Below are positions 1 to 5,665 of a stretch of DNA of 5,934 nt, piece by piece (positions within the stretch are counted from its first letter, which is position 1; every line of letters starts with the position of its first letter). The stretch comes from an uncultured Bordetella sp. Its GTDB lineage: Bacteria; Pseudomonadota; Gammaproteobacteria; Burkholderiales; Burkholderiaceae_B. The position numbers and the translations under genes are program-made. The notes below the pieces were generated by a model. That model was not told where the DNA came from. It did not search any database and saw nothing but the letters and a program-made list of their open reading frames with translations. Where the stretch lies: assembly GCA_937881145.1 (NCBI GenBank), contig CALGFL010000106.1, forward strand, positions 1 through 5,934, written 5' to 3'.

Positions 1-159
1 GCGGTGGCGACGATGCTGGCCTTTATCTTCCTGGGCGAGCGTCCCTCGATGCTGACGATCGGCGCCATCGCCCTGGTCACGGCCGGTGTGATGTGCGCGA
101 GCCAGAAGGGCGCCGCGCAGCCTCGCCCCTTGCCGGGCAGTCGCCCGCTATCGGCATGA
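1..159 (+). CDS. DMT/EamA-family transporter, C-terminal fragment
   Basis: This is the last 52 codons of a reading frame that enters from the left edge and stops at TGA 157-159. Residues 1-12 (AVATMLAFIFLG) and 18-33 are hydrophobic and joined by a GERPS turn, followed by a short polar, proline-rich tail. A helix ending in LGE, then a helix of the IGA-x-LV-x-AGV type, is the usual end of EamA/DMT (drug/metabolite transporter) proteins, which are ten-helix inner-membrane exporters of metabolites or amino acids. The substrate cannot be told from the tail. The gene is convergent with the LysR gene, with only 25 bp between the two stop codons and no clear terminator hairpin there. It is probably functionally unrelated to the tartrate module. 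The family call rests on a short stretch and could be wrong in detail. Confidence 0.6.
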   Translation, partial: AVATMLAFIFLGERPSMLTIGAIALVTAGVMCASQKGAAQPRPLPGSRPLSA

Positions 160-184
160 ACCTCAGGTGGTCCGGATCAGCTCG

Positions 185-1102
185 CTACCATTTCGACTGA
201 CCCGGGCCATCGGCATGCTGGCTCAGATAATTTCGCAGATGCTCGACAAAGCATGAGACTTTGGCCGACAAGCTAAGACGCTCGGGATAGACGGCGTGGA
301 TGTCGGCAGGCATGGTGTCGTAGTCGGCCAGGACCCGCTCCAGCCGCCCGCTGCGCAGGTACTTGGCCACGTCCCATTCGGCGCGCATCAGGATGCCGTA
401 GCTCTCCAGCGCCCAGTTCAAGGCGACCTCGCCGTCGTTCGTGCTGAGCTTGCCGTGCACCTTGATCGTCTCGGTGCGTCCGCCGCGGCTCAGACGCCAG
501 TTGCCATAAGCCGCGTCGTTTTGTCGCAGCACGATGCATTGATGCTGCGCGAGATCGTGCGGATACGCCGGTTTGCCGGCCGCGCGCAGATACGCCGGCG
601 AGGCCACTAGCAGGCGCCGGTTCACGGCGATTTTCTTGGCGACCAGGCGCGAATCGGGTATTTCCCCGAAGCGGATGGAAATGTCGATGGTGTCGTCGGG
701 CAGGCTGACAGGCCGATCGGTCAGATGAAGCTGAACCTCGACATCGGGATACCGCTTGATGAAGGCCGAAATCGCCGGGCCGATGTAAGAGCGGCCGAAT
801 CCCAGCGGCGCATTGATCCGCAGCAAGCCCTTTGGGGCGGCCCGGTTGCTCGATACCAGACGCTCCATGTCGTCGATATCGCTCAGGATGCGCTTGGCGT
901 TCTCGAAATAGACCTCGCCTTCGCCGGTCAGGCTGATCCGCCGCGTCGTGCGGTTCAGCAAACGCACTCCCAATCGCTCTTCCAGCTGCGACAGGCGCCG
1001 GGAAACGGCCGGCGGGGTCAGGTTCAGTTCCCGCGCCGTCGCGGCCAGGCTGCCTTGCCGGACCAGAAGACAGAAGAACCCCAGTTCCATATCACCGTTC
1101 AT
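185..1102 (-). CDS. LysR-type transcriptional regulator, probable regulator of the divergent tartrate operon
   Basis: The 305-residue protein has normal LysR-family length. An N-terminal winged helix-turn-helix is visible at about residues 6-65, with the HTH core GSLAATARELNLTPPAVSRR (17-36) and the LSQLEERLGVRLLNRTTRR segment (38-56) that follows it in this family. A linker helix (about 60-88) leads into a periplasmic-binding-protein-like ligand domain (about 90-295) beginning KGLLRINAPLGFGR. The subgroup resembles CrgA-like regulators. It is divergent from the MFS-ttdA-ttdB operon with a 199-bp intergenic region, the classic arrangement for a LysR protein activating its neighbour in response to the substrate; E. 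coli places the LysR protein TtdR beside ttdAB in the same way. Regulation of the tartrate genes and autoregulation are inferred. A second ATG at codon 5 (1088-1090) has a slightly better upstream GGTG and may be the true start. No strong ribosome binding site precedes codon 1. Confidence 0.9.
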   Translation of the reverse strand: MNGDMELGFFCLLVRQGSLAATARELNLTPPAVSRRLSQLEERLGVRLLNRTTRRISLTGEGEVYFENAKRILSDIDDMERLVSSNRAAPKGLLRINAPLGFGRSYIGPAISAFIKRYPDVEVQLHLTDRPVSLPDDTIDISIRFGEIPDSRLVAKKIAVNRRLLVASPAYLRAAGKPAYPHDLAQHQCIVLRQNDAAYGNWRLSRGGRTETIKVHGKLSTNDGEVALNWALESYGILMRAEWDVAKYLRSGRLERVLADYDTMPADIHAVYPERLSLSAKVSCFVEHLRNYLSQHADGPGQSKW

Positions 1103-1130
1103 TGCTATCGCTATTCGTAAATTTTTTGCA

Positions 1131-1136
1131 ATTATG
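1131..1136 (-). promoter_or_regulatory. candidate -10 element for the LysR gene
   Basis: Read on the minus strand this is CATAAT, five of six matches to the sigma-70 -10 consensus, 28 bp upstream of the ATG at 1102 in an AT-rich block. No good -35 hexamer lies 16-18 bp upstream; the best candidates there overlap the dyad at 1147-1164. That position would let the regulator repress its own transcription. The call rests on pattern only. Confidence 0.3.
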
Positions 1137-1146
1137 TTTTTAATTT

Positions 1147-1177
1147 AAATCGATTAATAGATTTTTCATAGGAATCT
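1147..1177. promoter_or_regulatory. candidate LysR-regulator binding region (two overlapping dyads)
   Basis: Two inverted repeats overlap here. AAATCGATT / AATAGATTT (1147-1164) is an 18-bp dyad with one mismatched pair. AGATT-N9-AATCT (1159-1177) contains a T-N11-A (T1162, A1174) flanked by symmetric GATT/AATC, the general form of a LysR box. Half-sites AATC at 1148 and 1173 and GATT at 1152 and 1160 therefore cluster in about 30 bp between the divergent genes. LysR proteins usually bind as tetramers to a recognition site and an adjacent activation site, which fits the cluster. That this is the operator of the neighbouring regulator is inferred. Confidence 0.45.
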
Positions 1178-1180
1178 AAT
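1175..1180 (+). promoter_or_regulatory. candidate -10 element for the MFS-ttdAB operon
   Basis: TCTAAT matches five of six positions of the sigma-70 -10 consensus. The hexamer 17 bp upstream (GATTAA, 1152-1157) is a poor -35, as expected for a promoter that needs an activator. It overlaps the right arm of the dyad at 1159-1177, so binding there could also repress. If used, the leader would be about 115 nt and would include a 6-bp hairpin, CGGGCC/GGCCCG (1220-1239, 8-nt loop). A promoter further downstream is not excluded. Confidence 0.25.
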
Positions 1181-1301
1181 CTCTGCCTCGCGTTGGGGCG
1201 ATCGGGTTGGCTTCGAGTCCGGGCCACGAGGACGGCCCGCGCGCCGCACAGACGGCACGAATGCTCCGGCGCCATCGATATTCAACAAGAGGAGACCTCC
1301 C

Positions 1302-2603
1302 ATGAATCGGGATTTGGAAAAACGAACGATGCGCCGCGTCGGCTGGCGCATCGTTCCCTGCATCATGCTGCTGTATTTCGTCGCCTGGATCGACCGGGTC
1401 AACATCGGCTTCGCCTCGCTGACCATGAAAGGCGACCTGGGCTTTTCCGCCTCGGTCCTGGGTTTCGGCGCGGGCATCTTCTTCTGGGGCTACTTCTTCT
1501 TCGAAGTGCCTTCCAACATCATCCTGCACAAAGTCGGCGCCCGCCTCTGGATCGCCCGCATCATGGTCACGTGGGGCCTCATTTCCGGCGCATTGGCCTT
1601 CGTCCAGGGGCCGACCAGCTTTTATGTCGTGCGATTCCTGCTCGGCGCGGCCGAGGCCGGCCTCTTTCCCGGCGTGATCCTGTATCTCAGCTACTGGTTT
1701 CCGGCGCGGCATCGGGCGGGCGTCACGGCGCTCTTCATGGCCGCGGCGCCGATTTCCACGGCCATCAGTTCGCCCATCTCGGCGGCACTGCTCGGCATGC
1801 ACGGCATTCTGGGTCTGGCCGGCTGGCAGTGGATATTCATCGTCGAAGCGTTGCCGGCGCTGGTCTTCAGCGTGGTCGTTTTCTTCTATATGACCGACAA
1901 GCCCGAACAGGCGCGGTGGTTGCAGGACGACGAGCGCGCCTGGCTGATCGAGACCATGAAGGCCGAGAACGCCGGGAAGGCCGGCAGCGCCAAGCACGGC
2001 CTGCTCAACGGCCTGACCGATCTGCGCGTGCTGGCCTTGTCCCTGATCTACTTCGGCACCTCGGCCGGGCTCTACACCCTCAGCATCTGGGCGCCGCAGA
2101 TCATCAGGCAGCTCGAAGCCTCGTCCATGACGATAGGCCTGCTCAACGCCGTGCCGCCCCTGGTTTCGGTGTTGGCCATGGTGCTTTGGTCGCGCCATTC
2201 CGACCGCACCGGCGAACGCACCTGGCACGTGGTGCTGGCCTGCGTGGCCGCGGCGATCGGCCTCATCGTCGCGGCGCAGGCCCACAGCATCGTCGGTCTG
2301 ATCGCCGCGCTGACGCTCGTCAATATCGGTATCAGCAGCGCCAAGCCGCCCCTGTGGAGCATGCCCACGACATTCCTGTCGGGCGCGGCGGCGGCCACGG
2401 GCATCGCCACCATCAATTCCATCGGCAATCTGGGCGGCTTCTTCGGACCGGCGCTGATCGGCTGGCTCAAGGACCGCACCGGAAGCTTTGCCGACGGACT
2501 CTATTTCGTTGCCGGCCTGCTCGTGTTTTCCGCCATCGTGACGCTGTGCCTGGCCCGCTCCGGGAAGAAACCGGCCGACGTCGGCGAAGCCGTGGCGCAC
2601 TGA
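1302..2603 (+). CDS. MFS transporter, anion:cation symporter type, probable tartrate/dicarboxylate importer
   Basis: The 433-residue inner-membrane protein has the length and twelve-helix hydrophobic pattern of the major facilitator superfamily. Family marks are DRVNIGFA (31-38) at the end of helix 1, FFEVPSN (66-72) running into the HKVGARLWIARIMVTWG loop-and-helix segment (76-92), RFLLGAAEAGLFPGVILYLSYWFP split around 111-134, GWQWIFIVEALPAL (174-187), a long central cytoplasmic loop (about 199-240), WSRHSDRTGERTWH (296-309) and GFFGPALIGWLKDRTGSF (379-396). These are typical of the anion:cation symporter branch (phthalate, tartrate TtuB and hexuronate-type permeases), which take up organic anions with protons. 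It is the first gene of the operon, with AGAGGAG at 1288-1294, 7 nt before the ATG. Being directly upstream of ttdAB, it most likely imports L-tartrate or a close hydroxy-dicarboxylate. Substrate specificity is inferred from position, not read from residues. Confidence 0.88.
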   Translation: MNRDLEKRTMRRVGWRIVPCIMLLYFVAWIDRVNIGFASLTMKGDLGFSASVLGFGAGIFFWGYFFFEVPSNIILHKVGARLWIARIMVTWGLISGALAFVQGPTSFYVVRFLLGAAEAGLFPGVILYLSYWFPARHRAGVTALFMAAAPISTAISSPISAALLGMHGILGLAGWQWIFIVEALPALVFSVVVFFYMTDKPEQARWLQDDERAWLIETMKAENAGKAGSAKHGLLNGLTDLRVLALSLIYFGTSAGLYTLSIWAPQIIRQLEASSMTIGLLNAVPPLVSVLAMVLWSRHSDRTGERTWHVVLACVAAAIGLIVAAQAHSIVGLIAALTLVNIGISSAKPPLWSMPTTFLSGAAAATGIATINSIGNLGGFFGPALIGWLKDRTGSFADGLYFVAGLLVFSAIVTLCLARSGKKPADVGEAVAH

Positions 2604-2643
2604 CGAGCCGCACCCATCTCTCCATTTTCAAGAGGAAAATCTC

Positions 2644-3543
2644 ATGGACAAAGAATCAGCCGTCGAGTCGCTGACCGACACCATGGCCAAATTCACGGCC
2701 TATATCGGCAAGCGCCTGCCCAAGGACGTGAAGGCCAAGCTGGCGGACTTGCGCACGATGGAAACCAACCCGCTGGCCAAATCGGTCTACGACTCGATGG
2801 CCGGCAACCAGGAGGCGGCGGACAAGCTCGATCGTCCGAGCTGCCAGGACACGGGCGTAATCCAATACTTCGTCGAGGCCGGCGCGCGATTCCCATTGCT
2901 GGGCGAGCTGGAGGAGATCCTGCGCGAAGCCACGGCGCAGGCGACCCGCATGGGGCCGTTGCGTCACAATGCCGTCGAGACCTTCGACGAAAAGAACACC
3001 GGCACCAATACCGGCACCCAGATCCCCTGGCTGGACTGGCGCATCGTTCCGGAGAAGGACAACTGCACCATCGACGTCTACATGGCGGGCGGCGGCTGCA
3101 CCTTGCCGGGCGCGGCAAAGGTGCTGATGCCGGGCCAAGGCTACGAAGGCGTGGCCGAGTTCGTCATGGACGTGATCACCGAGCGCGGCGTCAACGCGTG
3201 CCCGCCTTTGCTGGTCGGCGTCGGCGTCTCGACCTCGGTTGAAACGGCGGCGCGCCTCTCCAAATTGGCCATCCTGCGGCCGGTCGATTCCAAAAGCGAA
3301 AACCCCCGCGCTGCGCTGATGGAAGAGCTGCTGGAACAGGGCTTGAACGAGATCGGCATCGGCCCCCAGGGCCTGACCGGCAACAACAGCGTCATGGGTG
3401 TCAACATCGAATCGTCCGCCCGCCATCCCTCCACCATCGGCGTCGCGGTCAATACGGGCTGCTGGGCGCACCGCCGCGGCAAGATCCGGATCAACGGCGA
3501 CCTGTCTTATGAAATCCTGTCCCACGAAGGAGTGGCGCTGTGA
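2644..3543 (+). CDS. ttdA: L(+)-tartrate dehydratase subunit alpha
   Basis: The 299-residue protein matches the E. coli TtdA pattern along its length (about 303 residues there) and belongs to the class I fumarase alpha-domain family. With TtdB it forms an oxygen-sensitive [4Fe-4S] hydro-lyase in the cytoplasm that converts L(+)-tartrate to oxaloacetate and water. Recognisable blocks are RPSCQDTG (64-71), [12 protein letters not shown] (82-93), [14 protein letters not shown] (105-120), [11 protein letters not shown] (146-156), [20 protein letters not shown] (184-203), [16 protein letters not shown] (238-253) and [20 protein letters not shown] (260-279). Cys67, Cys186 and Cys273 fall at the expected iron-sulfur cluster positions, each four residues lower than in E. 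coli. The gene starts 40 bp after the transporter with AAGAGGA at 2630-2635, and its stop overlaps ttdB. Two-subunit class I fumarases are related, so fumarate or another hydroxy-diacid is possible, but the detailed match favours tartrate. Confidence 0.92.
   Translation: MDKESAVESLTDTMAKFTAYIGKRLPKDVKAKLADLRTMETNPLAKSVYDSMAGNQEAADKLDRPSCQDTGVIQYFVEAGARFPLLGELEEILREATAQATRMGPLRHNAVETFDEKNTGTNTGTQIPWLDWRIVPEKDNCTIDVYMAGGGCTLPGAAKVLMPGQGYEGVAEFVMDVITERGVNACPPLLVGVGVSTSVETAARLSKLAILRPVDSKSENPRAALMEELLEQGLNEIGIGPQGLTGNNSVMGVNIESSARHPSTIGVAVNTGCWAHRRGKIRINGDLSYEILSHEGVAL
3526..3532 (+). promoter_or_regulatory. ribosome binding site fixing the GTG start of ttdB
   Basis: GAAGGAG lies inside the last codons of ttdA, 7 nt before GTG at 3540. 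It makes the GTG, rather than any later ATG, the start of ttdB. The GTGA overlap of start and stop codons points to translational coupling of the two subunits. Confidence 0.75.
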
Positions 3544-4148
3544 AGAAAATCCTGACGACTCCCATCAAGGACGAAGACCTGCTGGACCTGAAGGTCGGCG
3601 ACGTGGTCTACCTCACGGGACGCCTGGTGACCTGCCGCGACGTGGCGCACCGCCGCCTGATCGAGCAGGGGCGCGAGCTGCCGGTAAACCTGGAGGGGGG
3701 CGCCATCTTTCATGCCGGCCCCATCGTGCGCAAGAAAGACGACGGCGGTTTTGAAATGGTCTCGATCGGCCCGACGACCAGTATGAGAATGGAGCAATTC
3801 GAGCGCGAGTTCATCAAGCAGACGGGCGTCAAGCTGATCGTCGGCAAAGGCGGCATGGGGCCGGAAACGGCGGCCGGCTGCCAGGAGAACATCGCGGTTC
3901 ACGCCATCTTCCCGGGCGGCTGCGCGGTTCTGGCCGCGACCCAGGTCGAAGAAATCGAAGATGCGCAATGGCAGGACCTGGGCATGCCCGAGACCTTGTG
4001 GATCAACCGGGTCAGGGAATTCGGCCCCCTGATCATCTCGATCGACACCCAGGGCAACAACCTCATTCAGCAGAACAAGGCGGTGTTCAATGAAAAGAAG
4101 AAGCCCATCCTGGACAAGATCAGCAAGCAGCTGAGCTTCATTAAATAA
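3540..4148 (+). CDS. ttdB: L(+)-tartrate dehydratase subunit beta
   Basis: The 202-residue protein has nearly the length of E. coli TtdB (201) and begins with the same [10 protein letters not shown] stretch. It is the class I fumarase beta-domain (C-terminal swivelling domain) as a separate subunit, pairing with TtdA to complete the active site. Conserved blocks are [20 protein letters not shown] (21-40), [11 protein letters not shown] (55-65), GPTTSMRME (77-85), [11 protein letters not shown] (97-107), [17 protein letters not shown] (124-140), [14 protein letters not shown] (161-174) and the terminal SFIK. Translation starts at GTG, overlapping the ttdA stop by 4 nt, so the subunits should be made in equal amounts. 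No second transporter follows: the ttdT position seen in E. coli is empty, and the import role presumably falls to the MFS protein upstream. Confidence 0.92.
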   Translation: MKKILTTPIKDEDLLDLKVGDVVYLTGRLVTCRDVAHRRLIEQGRELPVNLEGGAIFHAGPIVRKKDDGGFEMVSIGPTTSMRMEQFEREFIKQTGVKLIVGKGGMGPETAAGCQENIAVHAIFPGGCAVLAATQVEEIEDAQWQDLGMPETLWINRVREFGPLIISIDTQGNNLIQQNKAVFNEKKKPILDKISKQLSFIK

Positions 4149-4172
4149 GGCAAGTAAGATCGATCGCGTCTG

Positions 4173-4198
4173 CGGGTGTTGCGCTCGCTCGACACCCG
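4173..4198 (+). terminator. possible weak terminator hairpin after ttdB
   Basis: CGGGTGT (4173-4179) and ACACCCG (4192-4198) form a perfect 7-bp stem with a 12-nt loop, 25 nt after the ttdB stop. No T tract follows; the next bases are G-rich. A T-rich run (CTTTTTGTTGT) appears only at 4223-4233. It may slow or protect the transcript end rather than act as a true intrinsic terminator, and read-through into the next gene is possible. Confidence 0.3.
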
Positions 4199-4226
4199 GC
4201 GGGGGAGGGTCCAAAAAATGGGCTTT

Positions 4227-4256
4227 TTGTTGTAATGTTCAGTCGCTAATTTTAAT
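4227..4256 (+). promoter_or_regulatory. candidate promoter for the small membrane protein
   Basis: TTTAAT at 4251-4256 matches five of six positions of the -10 consensus. TTGTTG at 4227-4232 lies 18 bp upstream and keeps the TTG of the -35. The stretch 4213-4262 is clearly more AT-rich than its surroundings. This suggests the small gene is transcribed on its own, although read-through from ttdB is not excluded. Pattern-based only. Confidence 0.3.
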
Positions 4257-4275
4257 AACACCTAGGTGAACGAAC

Positions 4276-4611
4276 ATGGCTCATTCGACCCTCGTCTTCA
4301 AAAATTCGGCTTTCGGCACGATCAAGTCCGCGCCCGTCGGTTTTTCCTGGACCACGCTTTTCTTTGGCTTCTTCCCGGCGCTTTTCCGCGGCGACTTCAA
4401 GTGGGCCGCGATCATCTTTTTCGTCACGGCAGTCGCCGGCGTGCTGACACTAGGCTGGGGCGCGTGGATAGCGTGGATCGTGTTCGCGGTGATCTACAAC
4501 AAGATGTACATCAAAGAGCTGCTTAACAAAGGCTACGTGGTCGATAAGGTCGAGTCTCGGTTTACGCTCGAGCAGCTGCAGGCGCAGCTGGAAACCACGC
4601 TGGCCCAGTGA
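4276..4611 (+). CDS. small two-helix membrane protein of unknown function
   Basis: The 111-residue protein has a short polar N-terminus, then the stretch APVGFSWTTLFFGFFPALFRGD (about 19-40), where an aromatic, glycine-rich membrane-associated segment ends in a charged LFRGD turn. Two hydrophobic segments follow (about 42-57 and 59-76), then a basic YNKMYIKELLNKGY motif (74-87) and an amphipathic, glutamine-rich C-terminal helix (about 95-111). A WTT-FFG-FPALFRGD-W segment followed by IYNK.YIK.L...GY recalls a group of small bacterial and phage membrane proteins of unknown role, some placed near DUF2628-type proteins. I make that link from memory of the motif and hold it loosely. AGGTGA at 4264-4269 sits 6 nt before the ATG. 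The gene ends in a strong terminator and looks monocistronic. No function can be assigned, and its position beside ttdB does not imply a role in tartrate use. Confidence 0.75.
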   Translation: MAHSTLVFKNSAFGTIKSAPVGFSWTTLFFGFFPALFRGDFKWAAIIFFVTAVAGVLTLGWGAWIAWIVFAVIYNKMYIKELLNKGYVVDKVESRFTLEQLQAQLETTLAQ

Positions 4612-4635
4612 GAGAACGCGTAAGGTGTAGAGAAG

Positions 4636-4659
4636 AGCGCAGAAGCATCGGTCTGCGCT
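4636..4659 (+). repeat. 8-bp perfect inverted repeat ahead of the terminator
   Basis: AGCGCAGA (4636-4643) and TCTGCGCT (4652-4659) can pair over 8 bp with an 8-nt loop. It lies 24 nt after the stop of the small membrane protein and 12 nt before the terminator stem. With no T tract of its own it is probably an extra hairpin at the mRNA 3' end, perhaps a stabiliser. Confidence 0.5.
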
Positions 4660-4671
4660 GAGTGGAAAAGC

Positions 4672-4691
4672 AAAAACCCTCGAGGGTTTTT
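4672..4691 (+). terminator. strong intrinsic terminator
   Basis: AAAAACCC and GGGTTTTT form a perfect 8-bp stem around the 4-nt loop TCGA, which is itself a palindrome. The T run at the end of the stem continues as ATTTAT. Because the hairpin is flanked by A on the left and T on the right, it could stop transcription from both directions: the small membrane protein from the left and the VOC gene from the right. Confidence 0.85.
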
Positions 4692-4858
4692 ATTTATGCG
4701 AGGCTTATCCGCATCAGTGGCGGTAGAGGCTATGGACGTGCAAGCGCATGGGCTTTGCGGCACATGCCGCAATGGCAATAAAGCAGGTCTTCGACCGAGC
4801 CGTGAATTTCGAATGCGATTGCCTGGCACAGGCAGCTTGCGCGTAGCATCGTTTTTCC
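4692..4858. other. intergenic stretch with two palindromes, no gene seen
   Basis: The spacer between the bidirectional terminator and the VOC stop codon shows no credible coding frame. It holds the perfect palindrome TTGCGGCA-CA-TGCCGCAA (4755-4772) and a 6-bp hairpin TGCCTG/CAGGCA with a 3-nt loop (4820-4834). The latter lies about 25 nt downstream of the minus-strand VOC gene and might end its transcript, though no T tract follows it on that strand. Confidence 0.5.
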
Positions 4859-5209
4859 TTACTCGTGCTGCAAAATATTGATCAGCCTTCCCAGGGGGTC
4901 TCTAACGTAGAAGCGTCGGACACCCCAAGGTTCGCTGGTTGGGCCGTACTCGATAGGGATGCCAGCGGCTTGCATGCGATGGAGGGCTTGCGTGAGATCA
5001 TCCACCTCGATGGACAGGTCGGGAACCGGCGTGTCGGAGCCGCCCTGGCTTGCGAAGCTTACCTGTACGGGCATCGTGGCCGCAGATGTATAGGTGCGAA
5101 TCCAGCGATGATCCATCGCAAGGTCGAGGCCGAGAATGTCGCGATAGAACGCTTCGGCTTTCGCGGGATCCTGGGTGAAGAGATTCGCGACGATCCGAGT
5201 GACTTTCAT
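4859..5209 (-). CDS. VOC-superfamily (glyoxalase/bleomycin-resistance fold) protein
   Basis: The 116-residue protein is a single-domain vicinal oxygen chelate protein of typical size, which normally forms a homodimer. Marks are the opening strand and helix VTRIVANLFTQDPAKAEAFY (3-22) with RDILGLDL, a middle strand PVQVSFAS (47-54), the second module start DLSIEVDDLTQALHRMQAAG (64-83) with GIPIEYGP, and the closing VRRFYVRDPLGRLINILQHE (97-116). The spot usually holding the final metal-ligand glutamate (DPxGNxIE) has Asn111, and the opening strand lacks the usual histidine. A classical metal-dependent glyoxalase or dioxygenase is therefore unlikely, and a binding or sequestering role is more plausible; no substrate can be named. 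GGGGGAG at 5214-5220 lies 4 nt before the ATG. The gene is alone on its strand, between two terminators, and appears independently expressed. Confidence 0.85.
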   Translation of the reverse strand: MKVTRIVANLFTQDPAKAEAFYRDILGLDLAMDHRWIRTYTSAATMPVQVSFASQGGSDTPVPDLSIEVDDLTQALHRMQAAGIPIEYGPTSEPWGVRRFYVRDPLGRLINILQHE

Positions 5210-5617
5210 GTGACTCCCCCATTAATGCGACTAGGCCGAGATGCGAATTTTGTCGAAGCCATCAACCAGCTTAAAAAATCTTCATCGCATCGTTCGAATG
5301 TATGGTTTGCGCCCCGCCCTTGCAACTGCGAAGCATGATCGGGACCACAATGCGCAGCGCCACAAAATCCTGCGACCGTCATTCCGGTGCACGCTTGCCT
5401 TTCGGTACTTGCGACGAACTGAAGTCTTTTCCACCAAAGTAAGGGAGCAATCCGACCAGGCCCAGCGTGCGATGGAGGCGATCCAATGAACTGCTGGATG
5501 CCGCGCAGCACTGGACTCCAGACGATTCGATCGTCTTTAGAACATCATGGATGCCTTCAATGGCGGCCTCGCCGGTAACTTGGTCGCTGCGGGATACAGG
5601 AGGGATACATGACCGCA
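5210..5617. other. about 400 bp without a recognisable gene
   Basis: Apart from the VOC leader and promoter candidate I see no supported gene between the VOC start and the tRNA terminator. Several open frames exist on both strands, but they lack good start signals, and the longest minus-strand frame runs through the terminator and the tRNA remnant, a sign of non-coding DNA. Near the right end GGGATACA occurs twice, 11 bp apart (5591-5598 and 5602-5609). A decayed gene cannot be ruled out by eye. Confidence 0.5.
5297..5325 (-). promoter_or_regulatory. candidate promoter of the VOC gene
   Basis: On the minus strand TTGCAA (5320-5325) and TACATT (5297-5302) are separated by exactly 17 bp, each matching four of six consensus positions of a sigma-70 promoter. 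The predicted start near 5290 leaves a leader of about 80 nt before the ribosome binding site at 5214-5220. Pattern-based. Confidence 0.35.
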
Positions 5618-5650
5618 CAAAAGCAAAAGGCCAGCCCCGAAAGGCTGGCC
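5618..5650 (-). terminator. intrinsic terminator of the tRNA-Thr locus
   Basis: On the minus strand GGCCAGCC (5650-5643) and GGCTGGCC (5636-5629) form an 8-bp GC-rich stem with a 6-nt loop TTTCGG, followed by the T-rich tract TTTTGCTTTTG (5628-5618). It starts 15 nt beyond the CCA end of the tRNA remnant, where a tRNA gene normally has its terminator. It shows that the left side of the junction is the native downstream flank of the tRNA. Confidence 0.85.
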
Positions 5651-5665
5651 TGAGTGCTTGAATAC

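Noticed and set aside
1176..2600. Long minus-strand frame opposite the MFS gene, and a long plus-strand frame offset by one base
   Set aside because: Both are shadows of a GC-rich gene. Their predicted proteins are rich in Arg, Gly, His and Gln without domain structure, while the MFS frame has clear helices and motifs.
2656..3525. Minus-strand frame opposite ttdA
   Set aside because: It is a low-complexity shadow frame, and ttdA is a full-length match to a known enzyme subunit.
4212..4229. CAAAAA / TTTTTG hairpin as the ttdB terminator
   Set aside because: The stem is almost wholly A-T and too weak, and no T tract follows a GC-rich stem. The promoter candidate for the next gene overlaps its right side.
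4533..4881. Small frames on both strands across the terminator region
   Set aside because: They translate through the terminator hairpin and have no start signals.
5210..5660. Insertion sequence or transposase remnant upstream of the VOC gene
   Set aside because: No terminal inverted repeats, target duplication or transposase motif could be seen in any frame.
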